A DNA stretch of 64,000 nucleotides from Anaeramoeba ignava (taxonomy: Eukaryota > Metamonada > Anaeramoebidae). The stretch spans positions 1,010,501 through 1,074,500 of the forward strand of contig JAPDFW010000081.1 in assembly GCA_028826165.1 (NCBI GenBank), given 5' to 3'. Of the stretch, positions 36,274-47,096 are shown one piece after another. Below the pieces are notes generated by a model. That model was given only the letters and a program-made list of their open reading frames with translations. It ran no database searches and had not been told where the DNA came from. The translations under genes and the position numbers were made by a program. Within the stretch, counting starts at the first letter, position 1; every line of letters starts with the position of its first letter.

Positions 36274-36868
36274 CTATTTTTCTTTAAGTTCTGAAATCAT
36301 TTCATTAATTTTTGGAAGAATTTGTTCTTTAAAGAATTCTTTTTTAATTTTTTCAACAATCTTATCATATTGTTGACCATTTAAATTTATAGTTGGTTTA
36401 ATAACATAATCATCAGTATCAGTAGAGTCATCAACGTCAGAAATATTGATCTTACCAGAAATATCAATGTCACCAACTTTTCCTTTCCAATCAATTTCCA
36501 TTTTCAAATCATAACTACAAATTCTTTTTCCTTTTCGAATATTAATGCAAGCATCACCTTTTGTTTTTGAAGAACTTATTGAAATTTTTCCGTTTTCAAC
36601 TTCCATTTCCAAATTTAAAACATCTTTATCAAGTTTTTCACAAGCCCATTTAGAATAATCTTTTTCTTCCCTATTTTTATATTTTTAATTAATTAATTAT
36701 TTATTTTTATTTTTATTTTTGTTATTATTTTTTTTATTTATTTAAACTTACCAATGCCAATTTCCCTATAAAAATAATAAAAATAAAAATAAAAATAAAA
36801 AATAATTTTCAATATTTGAGTTTTTTATTTAAATTTAAATTTAATCTTACTTGATTCCAAACGCTCAT
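36274..36868 (-). CDS. AHA1/Hch1-type Hsp90 ATPase activator (N-domain only)
   Basis: Three exons, 36868-36851 (18 nt), 36765-36752 (14-nt microexon) and 36670-36274, join in frame to 142 residues starting MSVWNQGNWHWEEKDYSKWA. This matches the AHA1 N-terminal opening (N.NNWHW.E.D...W). Further matches are DACINIRKGKRICSYDLKME, DWKGKVGDIDISGKI and the DDYVI strand. The N-domain binds the Hsp90 middle domain and stimulates its ATPase in the cytosol. AHA1 also has a C-terminal domain of about 150 residues, absent here as in yeast Hch1; TAG/TAA codons follow, so I read this as genuine. Divergent with the snapin-like gene, 102 bp away. Confidence 0.9.
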
Positions 36869-36970
36869 TTTATTTTTAATTTAATAAAAATTTTTGTTTG
36901 AAAAAAATGAAAAATGAAAAATGAAAAAAATGAAAAAAATTTTTTTCATTTTTTTTTTATAAAAATAATT
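36869..36970. promoter_or_regulatory. 102-bp divergent promoter with mirror T-tract/CA elements
   Basis: Between the AHA1-like (-) and snapin-like (+) starts. 36900-36938 carries four TG-containing A-tracts (TTTTTCATTTTT on the minus strand). 36940-36959 carries the same element on the plus strand, so each gene has its own copy pointing towards it. Confidence 0.5.
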
Positions 36971-37532
36971 ATGACTGAAGAACAAACAAATTTAAAGGAA
37001 CAAACTAAAATTTTAACAGATTCGTTTATGGAATTATTTTATTCTCCTGTTCAACAAATTAGTTTAAAACTTGAAGAAATTCGGTAAATAAAAAAATTTA
37101 ATAAAAAATTTAATAAAAAAATTTAATAAAAAATTTAATAAAAAATTTAATAAAAAATTTAATAAAAAATTTAATAAAAAATTTAATAAAAAAATTTAAT
37201 TTGAAATTTAAAAAAATTTAGGAGAAAGTCAAAAACAATTCATTTCAACGCTTTCAACTTTTGAAACTAATTCAGAAGATGAAAAAAAAATTAAAAGAAT
37301 TAATTCAAAAGTAAAATTTTTTCTTTCTTTTTTTTTAAAAAAGAAATTTGAAACTAATTTATATAAAAAATAATTTTTAATTTGATTTAATTTTGTTTAG
37401 ATTTCTCAAATTCCAGATTATATTTCAAAAATTAATAAAATTCACAAAGAAATGATTTCAATTACAAAAACAACAAACAAATTAAATAAAACAATTGATA
37501 AAAAACTCAAAAAATCAAAAACTAATAAATAA
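36971..37532 (+). CDS. Snapin-like BLOC-1 subunit
   Basis: Small coiled-coil protein in three exons: 36971 to about 37082/37083, 37222-37310 and 37401-37532. It reads FMELFYSPVQQISLKLEEIR, ESQKQFISTLSTFE, then ISQIPDYISKINKIHKEMIS. The PVQQ...IRESQ core resembles snapin, a subunit of BLOC-1/BORC acting in endolysosome trafficking and positioning. The family is small and weakly conserved, so this is moderate. Joining exon 1 to exon 2 in the right frame needs one base fewer at the donor (ATTCGGTAAAT): either an extra G in the assembly or a non-canonical donor. Intron 1 is AAAAAATTTAAT repeats. Confidence 0.6.
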
Positions 37533-37630
37533 AAGAAAAGATTAATTTAATTTTTTAAAAGAGAAATTTAATTTTTAAAAAGAGAAATTTTGTTCCGATT
37601 TTCATCAAAAAAAAATGTCAAAAAAAAAAT

Positions 37631-40600
37631 TCATTTTAAATTTTCTAAATTTCTTGCTTTTTGATAATCTTTCAATAATTCCCAATATCTTTTATTATCA
37701 GGTTTTGTTCGAATTAACTTTTGAAGGAAATATAAAATTGAATTATTATCTTTAGGATTAAATTGAAGAAGAAAATTAACAAAAATTTCAAAACGAACTT
37801 GATTATAAGTCTTAAAATTGGAAGAAATTTTATAAGAAAGATTTTGATTAAAAGAATGAAGTTATTTGAGACAGAAAATCCCATAAAATTTGATTTTGAA
37901 AATTAATCATTAAGGCTTTTGTAAGAAAAGAAGAAGCTTCTTGAAATTGAGAAGAATGTATTTTGGAAGCAAAATGAAAAATGAAGAAAAGAATTTTTTC
38001 AGCTTGAGTAAAGGAATCTGTGCTTGAATTTTGTAAATCTTGAGAAAGAGTATCAAATTTATTGGAAACTAAGTGGAGTGCGCTTGATAATAAAATAGAT
38101 TTTGATGAAAATGGAAAATGCTTCTTGGTTTGATTAAGAATAATAAACGCTTTATCAATGTTTTTTGTGTAATAAAAAGATTTGGCGAAAGCGCACATCA
38201 AATTGAGACAAAGTTGAGTGGGGTATAATTTGGAGTCTTGGATAGTCAGTGATGTTTTTGTTGATAATGGATTTTTGGGGATTTTTTGGATCAATTTAAT
38301 CAATGATTTTTGGAAATTTTTCGAAATTTCAGTTTCGTTTTTTGGGACGTTGAAAAGCAAACAATAATTAATATAAAGATTAAGAAGATCCATTTTGGAA
38401 AGTGATTTAGGCTCAAATATTGTGTTCAAAAATGGAAGGAAAGGCGAAAAAAACATGTCTTTTTGATAGTGGATTGTTTTAGAAAGAACATTTTTGGCAA
38501 TTTCAAATGATTTCCTTGCAGATTCAAATTGGCGATTTTGGAGATAACTCAATCCAAGATAATACTGGCAATCAGGATTAAAAGGAAATAATTCTGCAAG
38601 TGGTTTCAACATTGGTAGTGCAGATTGGGGATTATTGTTGAGAAGCTGCAAAACACCTTTCCAAAATAAAACATTAAGTGAATGTTTTGGAGATAAATTT
38701 TGAGCGTGATTTAAAAGAGCTATTGATTGAGGAACACTTTCAAAATCGTTAGGCTTTTGGTTGAGCATAAATCCTAGTTTAGCATCTCCAACAAAATTAA
38801 ATGTCTCTGCTTTTTCAAAGGCATCTTTAGTAAGTTGGTGTTTTCCCTGCAACAAATAAAAAAAACCCAATTGAGTCCAAGAATCACCAGCTTGGTATTT
38901 ATCTGAGTAATGAACCGATTTGATCAAAGCATGCAATTTTAGCGGAAGATCTTGAGAAATTATTCCGAAAATTTTCCAAATTGCAGAATCTTTTGGATTG
39001 AATTTCAGAGCTTTGATCAGAATTTTCTCACTTTCAACAAGTCTTGCAAATTGATTTTTTTTGTGCAAGTTCATTTCCTCCGTATTTTCTGAAAGATTAC
39101 TCAATTCTTGGTGAATAAGAGATTCATGGAACTTATTAATTGCCATATCAACAAACAATTTGATTTTTTGTGAACGAACTGATGGATCAATATGATTTTT
39201 TGAAATTAAAAATGCTTTTGTATAATATTGGAATCCCATCTTCAAATAGGATATTTTTTGTGTGCCTCCCTGTCTTGCTTTCTCGAGAGTTGGCTCTTCT
39301 TTTGGAGATTCCTGAGCAAAGAAATGAGAAGGATATCTGAAAAATGTTGATGAAATATCGCCCAATAACTTCATCAAAATAACTGATGATGAGATTGTTG
39401 TTTTGGGAGCGATTTTCTGGAAAATTTCTAGAATATTAAACGATTTCTTTAATTTGACAAACGACATATAAAGAGAATGGATGTTAAAAAGATTGTGGCT
39501 TAAATGGATATAACTTTGTGCCAAATTGAATGAAATTGAAGGTAGAATTAATAAAAATTGTGGATTGTTTTTTGAGTCTGTACTTGTGATTTTGGCAAAT
39601 ATTCCCTCAAGTTTCTCGATACATTTATGCAAATATCCTCTCTTAGAATCTATTATACTGAGCTTGAATTTTGCCATAAAGCTGTGGAATGATTCCTTGT
39701 TGTTGTTTTTCTCAAGAAAAATTTGATCAGCTTTTGTGAATATTTTCTTTGCAGCATCAAGAAAATTAAAAAGCATATATGTTTCTCCCAAAGCAAGAAA
39801 TAAATTTCCATTGTTTTCATCTATCCTAGTTGCTTTTTGAAGAAGGAGCTTTGATTTACTTAACCATTTTTCCTTTTTTTTATGCAAAATTTCTGGATTG
39901 ATAATTTCTTCTTGTTCGTTTTTATTATCGATATTGTTTTCTATTTTGTTTACTTGGTTCAAATATATCAATCCCAATCTTGAGAAAATCCATGAAGTTT
40001 TAAAATTGGGAAGAATGCTTTGATTTGATAATATGCTTTTGAGAAGTTTTTTGTTTTCAATAACATTTTTGGAAGCTAAATGGATGTCTGATAAACACCG
40101 ATATGTTTTGATATCATTGATTTTAGGATAATCACTCATAATTTGCTTCAAATAATCCATTGCTTTTCCATAATCTTTGATGATAAAATACTCATAAAAT
40201 GCTAAATATCGCAATATTTTCCAGTATGTATTTTCTTTTTGGATTGCTTTGATAAAATGTTCATATGCATAATTTTTTTCTGTTCGAAATTCTCCATTCA
40301 TTTCCCAATATATTTTTCCTAGGATATAATGGATATAATAGTTTTCTGTTTCGGATTTCTCTACAAAATTTGCAAGTGTTTTAAGACAATAAGAAAATAT
40401 TTGCATTTCTTGTTCTGTATATTTGATATTTGAAATACTTCCCACTTCATTCACTGCATTCTCCTTCAATTCTCGTTGCTTTGCATCCTGTTTTGTGTAT
40501 GAAAACATGAATTGAGCATGAAGAAGAAGTAAGTTGTTGTTATTTGAAAGTAATTTCTCATTTTTTTGGAACAATTCTTTGGTTTCAGAATATTTTTTTT

Positions 40601-42103
40601 TGGAAATGAGTATCCGAATTAAATCTCCAAAAAATTCAGGATTGTTAGGTTCATAGTCCACTAATTGAAACAAAAACTTTTCTAATTGAGGATCATTATC
40701 ATCAGAAAATTTGCGTAATCTTATGAGAATCATTTTATGAAGTGTATTTAATTTAGCTCCAAATTTGGTTTGTCTTTTTAAAAGTTGGTTAAGTGAAAGA
40801 TGAAGTAAATTGATCAGTTTTTGATTTTGATTTTTGAAGACTTTAGAGAGATAATCAATAAAAAGTATCCAGATTGTGATAATTTCGGGTGTTTCTTTCA
40901 AAAGATTTTCCACAATTCTTAAACTTGAATTTTCTTCATTATCAATTTGATTATTATTTATTAATGACGAAACGTAGAAACAAAGATTTGTATATTTTCC
41001 ATTATTAACAACATCTGGAGAATATAAACTTGCAATATTTTGAATTAATTCATTTGTATAATTTGGATTTTGTAGTTGAAGGAACTCATCTTCTTCAGAA
41101 TAATAAAGTAAAATTTGAAGAGAGTCTAAATTTTTTGGTTGAATTTTGTTAATTTTTCTTGCAATTTCATACATATAAATTGGCAATTTTTGTGGTTTTT
41201 GATTCAAGATTTGTGAGATTTTGTTTTAAACTATCAATATTTTCTTCATTGATGATTTGATTATTTTTTTGATTTTGATTATTTTTTTGATTTTGATTAT
41301 TTTGAATTTTAATTTTTGGATTTTGAATTTTAATTTGATTTTGATTTTGATTTTGATTTTGATTATTTTTCTTTTTTTTCCTTTTTTTCTTTTTTTTTGA
41401 TTGATTTTCTTTTTCAAACTTTTCAATTTTTGTTCGAACTTCCAAAACATTTTCATTATAAATTCTTAATTCTTCTTCCATAAAATTTAACTGAAATTGT
41501 AAAAGAGAAATTGAACAATCATCAATTTGACAAATTTGATGAAGAATTGAATGAATTTTTTCTATTTGCTCAAAGTTTAAAGAAGAAATTTGGAAATCAT
41601 CTGTTAAGAAATATAAAGAAGATTCAATATTTTGGAAAATGGAAATTTTTTGAGAAGAATCAATTTGATATTGATATTTAGAAAGAAACCGAATGAGGAC
41701 ATGAATAAATTGGTATGAATCACCAATTCCTTTATAAAAATCAGCAAATTGTAAAATATATTTTGAAATATTTTGAATATCTTTTTTATCTTCAAAAATT
41801 TCGATAAGTTTATTAAGAACTTCTTCAAGTTTTTCTTTTTCTTGAGTTTCTATAAATAACTTGAATAAGGCTTGCCAACCAAGATTTTTAGAAGGAGATT
41901 GTTCCACAGCTTTTCTAAAATCATTTTCTGCTTCTGAATATTTTTTGTTTTGTTGAAAAATGTAACCTCTTAATAATAAAGCTTCCATAATTAGTTGGTT
42001 TTTGTTCTAAGATTGATTGACAAATTGAGAAAGCTTCTTGTGTTTTTTTTTGTTGTAAAGCTCTTTCAGCTTTTTTAAGTTGTTGAGAAATGGATTTACT
42101 CAT
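37631..42103 (-). CDS. Large TPR-repeat protein, possibly SKI3/TTC37-like
   Basis: About 1,480 residues of tetratricopeptide-like helix pairs, from MSKSISQQLKKAERALQQKK to the end LLKDYQKARNLENLK. Clear TPR units are LLLRGYIFQQNKKYSEAEND, GDSWTQLGFFYLLQGKHQL, YYLGLSYLQNRQFESARKSF and NLFLALGETYMLFNFLDAAK. The length, the N-terminal ERALQQKKTQEAFSICQSIL and TPRs throughout suggest the SKI3 scaffold of the cytoplasmic Ski (exosome) complex, but other large TPR proteins fit. A short NQ/NN and lysine tract (about 41270-41400) lies between N-terminal and middle TPRs. Frame changes are needed at about 41985 (extra G), 41185-41205 and 37860-37866 (T-run). No introns are seen. Confidence 0.72.
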
Positions 42104-42964
42104 ATTTTTTTTTTGTAAATGAAAAATGAAAAATGAAAAATGAAAAAAATATCCACTTTTTCCTTTTAAATTCAAAATATAATTTTATTTCAAAATATAA
42201 TATTATTTAAAAATATAATATTATTTCAAAATATAATATTATTTCAAAATATAATATCAATTAAAAATTTAATTTTATTTAAAAATTTAATATTAATTCC
42301 AAATATAATTTTATTTCAAAATATAATTTTATTTAAAAATTTAATATTAATTAAAAATATAATATTATTTCAAAATATAATATTAATTCAAAATATAATA
42401 TTAATTAAAAATATAATATTATTTCAAAATATAATATTAATTAAAAATATAATATTAATTCAAAATATAATATTATTTCACGTTTAATTAAAAAAATATA
42501 ATATTATTTCAAAATATAATATTAATTAAAAATATAATATTAATTAAAAATATAATATTAATTAAAAATATAATATTATTTCAAAAATATAATATTAATT
42601 CAAAATATAATATTAATTAAAAATATAATATTATTTCAAAATATAATATTAATTAAAAATATAATATTATTTCAAAATATAATATTAAAATTAAAAATAT
42701 ATATTAATTAAAATATAATATTAATTTCAAAATATAATATTATTTAAAAATATAATATTATTTCAAAATATAATATTAATTCAAAATATAATATTATTTC
42801 AAAATATAATATTAATTAAAAATATAATATTAATTCAAAATATAATATTAATTCAAAATATAATATTATTTCAAAATATAATATTATTTCAAAATATAAA
42901 ATTATTTCAAAATTTAATTTAATTTAAAAATTTAAAATTCATTTTTTTTCATTCAAAATTTAAA
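42104..42964. repeat. Intergenic array of AATATAATATTA(A/T)TT(C/A)AAA units
   Basis: From about 42175 to 42920, roughly forty copies of an 18-bp unit alternating ATTATTTCAAAATATAAT and ATTAATTAAAAATATAAT. It separates the divergent TPR and kinase genes. Near the TPR start (42116-42148) are T-tract/CA elements on the minus strand; another at 42938-42955 faces the kinase. Confidence 0.8.
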
Positions 42965-44933
42965 ATGAATTCTTTTTTTATTATTGGACACGTTTCTAAA
43001 GATATTATTCGAAAACAAGAAGAAGAAAAACTTGTTCCAGGAGGAGGTTCATATTTTGCAGCTTGTTCAGCAGGTGTTTGCAATTCTAATGATAAAAAAA
43101 TTCAAGTTATTACTTATGCAAAAGAAAGTGAAAGATATCTTTGGACAGATTATATGCCAAAATCTAATTTTCCTTTGAAAAACTTTATTTTCCTTGATTC
43201 TGAAAATACAACTTCTTTTGAAAATATTTATCCTTCTAATAATCCAGATGATAGAATTCAACGTGTTTTTTCACTTGCTAAACCTTATTCTCAAAATGAT
43301 ATTGAACCTTTTCTAGAAAAAGACTGTAATTAAATTTATAATTAAATTTATAATTATATTTATAATAAAATTTATAATTAAATTTATAATTAAATTTATA
43401 ATTAAATTTATAATTAAATTTATAATTATATTTATAATTAAATTTATAATTAAATTTATAATTATATTTATAATTAAATTTATAATAAAATTTATAATTA
43501 AATTTATAATTAAATTTATAATAATATTTATAATTATATTTATAATAAAATTTATAATCCATATTTATAATTAAATTTATAATTAAATTTATAATAAAAT
43601 TTATAATTAAATTTATAATAAAATTTATAATTAAATTTATAATTATATTTATAATTAAATTTATAATAAAATTTATAATTAAATTTATAATAAAATATGT
43701 AATTATATTTATAATTAAATTTATAATTATATTTATAATTATATTTATAATTATATTTATAATTAAATTTATAATTATATTTATAATTATATTTATAATT
43801 ATATTTATAATTAAATTTATAATTATATTTATAATTATAATTTATATTTATTTATAATTATATTTATAATTATATTTATAATTATATTTATAATTATATT
43901 TATAATTAAATTTATAATTATATTTATAATTATATTTATAATTATATTTATAATTAAATTTATAATTAAATTTATAATTAAATTTATAATTATATTTATA
44001 ATAATATTTATATTTAAATTTATAATTATATTTGTAATTAAATTTATAATTATATTTATAATAAAATATATAATTAAATTTATAATTAGCTGTTTGTTTA
44101 ATTAATCCATTATGGTGTGGAGAATTTGCAGAAGAATTATTACCTTATGTTAAATCAAAAGTTGGATATTTATGTTTTGATGCTCAAGGATTTCTTCGAC
44201 ATGTTAAAACTGGAGTAACTGATGAAGCAATTACTTATAAAAAATGGGAAAAAAAAGATGAATATTTAAAGTATATTGATTTACTTAAAGTTGATGTTAA
44301 AGAAGCTTCTATTTTAACAGGCATTTCTGACAATTCAATTCCAGTGAAAGAATTAATTAAGAAAATTTTAACAAATAATGAAAAAACAATGATTTTATGT
44401 ACTCATCAAAAAGGAATTACCTTCTATGATGGAAATGATTATTATGAATCTTCTTTTATTGAGAAATTTGATCCAAATGCAAGAACAGGTTTTTATTAAA
44501 TATTAAATATTAAAAATATTAAATATTAAATATAAAATATTAAATATAAAATATTAAATATTAAATATTAAAATTTAATAAATTATAAATATTAAATATT
44601 AAATATTAAATATTAAAAATTAAATATTAAAAATATTAAAAATATTAAATATTAAAAATATTAAAAATATTAAATATTAAATATTAAATATTAAATATAA
44701 AATATTAAATATTAAATATTAAATATAAATTAAAAATATTAAATATTAAAAATATTAAATATTAAAAATTAAAAGGAAGAGGAGATACTTGCACAAGTGC
44801 TTTTATTTCAGCTTTTTATTTAAAAGGAATGTCAAAACAAGAATCAGTTGATTTTGCTGCTAAAGTTACAAATGCAAAACTTCAAGTTATTGGTGGAATT
44901 ACAAAAGAAGTTTTTGATCAAATTAAATTTTAA
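42965..44933 (+). CDS. pfkB/ribokinase-family sugar kinase
   Basis: Three exons, 42965-43325, 44090-44488 and 44776-44933, total 305 residues. The N-terminus MNSFFIIGHVSKDII with GGGSYFAA, the middle LKVDVKEASILTG and the C-terminal signature ARTGRGDTCTSAFISAFYLK fit the pfkB fold, with the catalytic Asp in GRGD. The signature is split by intron 2 inside the Gly codon. These enzymes phosphorylate sugars or nucleosides with ATP; the substrate cannot be told. The sequence is more divergent than a classical ribokinase. Both introns are repeat DNA (764 bp and 287 bp). Divergent with the TPR gene. Confidence 0.82.
43326..44089 (+). repeat. Kinase intron 1: TTTATAATTAAA dodecamers
   Basis: 764 bp, GTAATT..ATTAG. 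About 60 copies of TTTATAATTAAA, TTTATAATTATA and TTTATAATAAAA; the basic period is 12 bp. Confidence 0.88.
44489..44775 (+). repeat. Kinase intron 2: AAATATTA repeats
   Basis: 287 bp, GTTTTT..AAAAG. Runs of AAATATTA and AAAATATT units (period 7-9). The unit differs from intron 1 of the same gene. Confidence 0.82.
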
Positions 44934-44960
44934 ATTCTAATTCAAAATTGATAAAAAATA

Positions 44961-45033
44961 TGAGGTTAACAAGATTTGAACTTGCACCTTCAATTTATTA
45001 ACTTGACGAACTTCCTTTTTATTCCATAACCTC
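44961..45033 (-). tRNA. tRNA, class I, anticodon AAT (Ile) predicted
   Basis: On the minus strand GAGGTTA pairs with TAACCTC (7 bp acceptor stem) and the discriminator is A. T-arm is GCAAG-TTCAAAT-CTTGT. The D-arm has G18G19 (AAAAAGGAA loop) and closes GAAT/GTTC. The anticodon stem is TCAAG/ATTGA with loop TTAATAA, giving anticodon AAT at 34-36 after T33. The variable loop is short (AGGT). The 31:39 pair is a G-A mismatch. Downstream on the minus strand TTTTTT is a likely Pol III terminator. No intron is seen. It lies between the kinase stop and the SUN gene. Confidence 0.8.
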
Positions 45034-45131
45034 AAAAAATCTTTTCAAAAAAATATTCCTTTTTCTTTCTTCATTTTTTTCATTTTTTCATTTTTTTCAT
45101 TTTTTCATTTTTTCTTTCTTCATTTTTTTAA

Positions 45132-46874
45132 ATGAATTTAAATTCTCAAAAAAAATTTAAAATTTCAACAAATATTCCTTCTAAATCAATTTTAAATTAT
45201 TTTGCTTTTTTTATAATCAAATTATCCGAAATTTGTTGGTTTATTTATTTTTCAATCTTTTCTTCATTTTATTTTGTTTCTATTTTTGAAAAATTTTTAA
45301 TTGAAAAAATTGGAAATCAACCAAAAAAATGGAAAATGTTTTTTTTCTTTTTAATAATTTCCTTATTTTTATTCCCAAAAATACAAAACGATATCAATTC
45401 AAAGAAACAAACAGAAACAAAAAGTATTAATATATTTAATTTTATTGTAGATTTTCTTGCAAATAAAATTATTGAAAAAAAAAAAAATAAAAATAAAAAA
45501 AAGATTTTGAATTGGAAAATAAAATATCAATTTTAGTTGAACAATTCATTGATAATTCAAAAGAAAAGTTTATAAGTCCATCTGAAAAGAAAGATTTAAA
45601 GCAAATTATAACTTTACTTATTCTTCAAAAAGCAAAAAATCAAAAAGAATTTTCTGGAAATTATGATTCAATGATAAAATATTTTTCTCAAGAAATTATG
45701 GAATCTATTGATGAAAAAAATAGAAATCAACAAGATTTATTTAATCAAGGAAATGTGGATGTTTTAAATTATATTGGAGTTTCAGAAAAATTGGTTGAAA
45801 AGGCTGATCAATATCAACAAAAATTGAAAAGCATTGAAGAAAGACTTGAAAAATTAACTGAGAATTTCATTTTAAATATTGAAGATAGTAATTCCAAAAA
45901 CTACGATGAAAAAGAGCTTCAAATACAGAAATTGGAAGATATTTTACAAAAAGGATTTTCAAATACAAATATAAATGAAGAAATCAATTTATCAACAAAT
46001 TCTTTTTTTGATCAAAATATTTTAAAGTAAATTTTTTTCACTTTTCATTCCAAATTAAAAAATTGGGATTTTGTGATTAAATATTATATTTAATTTATCT
46101 AGTGAATTTGCAATGAATAATCTTGACTCTTTTTCAAATGGAAATGATGAAGAAAAATATAAAATTCAAGTTATCAAGCTAATTATTCAAAACATGATTG
46201 AAAATGAAAATTTTGATTTTATCAAAAAATCTCTTTCTGGAGTTGAAGAGAAAATTACAGAAGAATTGAAGCAAATCCAAAATGGAGATGGAAATGAAGA
46301 AGGAAAATATAAAAATTATGCATCAGAAAGTTTAGGAGCCAAAATTTATGAAAAATTTACATCTGAAACCTATTTCCAAAAAAATTCAGAACATTTTTAT
46401 GAAAAATTTATTCCCAAATTAATTCAAAATTCGCATAAATATAATTCAATAATCAAAAAGCCAATTATGACACTTGAATCAGTTAATGATATAGGATATT
46501 GTTGGGCTTTTCAAGGATCAAAAGGAAATTTGACAATTGAATTTGATAAACCTATTGAGATTTCACATTTTGGGATTTATCATATTCCAAAAGATATTTC
46601 ACCAAATATTGATTCAGCACCAAAAAATTTTAGAATAATTGGTTATTCTTCAAAAGAAAATTTTGATAATTTTGTGGAATTTGGGAAATTTGAATATAAT
46701 ATCGAAAGATCTTCTTTCCAAATTTTTCCATCAGAATTTAACACAGAATTTAACACAGAATTTAACACAAAATTTAACACAAAAATTAAAATGGTTACAT
46801 TTGAAATCATTTCAAATTATGGAAACAAGGATTATACTTGTTTGTATCAAGTTTTCGTTTATGGAAACATTTAA
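45132..46874 (+). CDS. SUN-domain nuclear envelope protein
   Basis: C-terminal SUN domain (PIMTLESVNDIGYCWAFQGS, LTIEFDKPIEISHFGIYHIP, SAPKNFRIIGYS, the final YTCLYQVFVYG). In LINC complexes this domain sits in the perinuclear space and binds KASH peptides. The N-terminal part has hydrophobic segments at about residues 22-52 and 73-90, then a Lys-rich stretch and a long coiled coil, the normal SUN layout. An intron at 46027-46102 (GTAAAT..TCTAG) joins NIL-N-EFAMNN. A frame change in the A-rich run at about 45478-45505 is needed to join the membrane part to the coiled coil. A four-fold FNTE/FNTK tandem repeat sits inside the SUN domain near residue 535. Confidence 0.88.
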
Positions 46875-47096
46875 AAAAGAAAAAGAAAAAGAAAAAAGAA
46901 AAAAGAAAAAGAAAAATTTTTTTTTTGGATTTTGAATTTTTTAAGTTTCTTCATCAAAAAAAGTAAAAAGTAAAAAGTAAAATCAATTCAAAAAAAAAAA
47001 AGAAAAAAAAAGAAAAAAAGAAAAGAATGTTTTTCCTGATTAAAAAAAGTAAAAAGTAAAAAGAAAAAAAAAATCATTTGGAAAATAAATTTTGAC
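46875..47096. other. Short convergent intergenic region
   Basis: A-rich homopolymers with several AAAAAGTAAAAAG copies. Nothing else is seen. Confidence 0.6.

Noticed and set aside
42175-42920. Regularly repeated units that could be taken for a CRISPR array
   Set aside because: There are no unique spacers, the units grade into each other, and the region is eukaryotic intergenic DNA.
44941-45040. tRNA as Leu with anticodon TAA
   Set aside because: The loop TTAATAA with T33 places AAT at 34-36, and the variable loop is too short for a class II tRNA-Leu.
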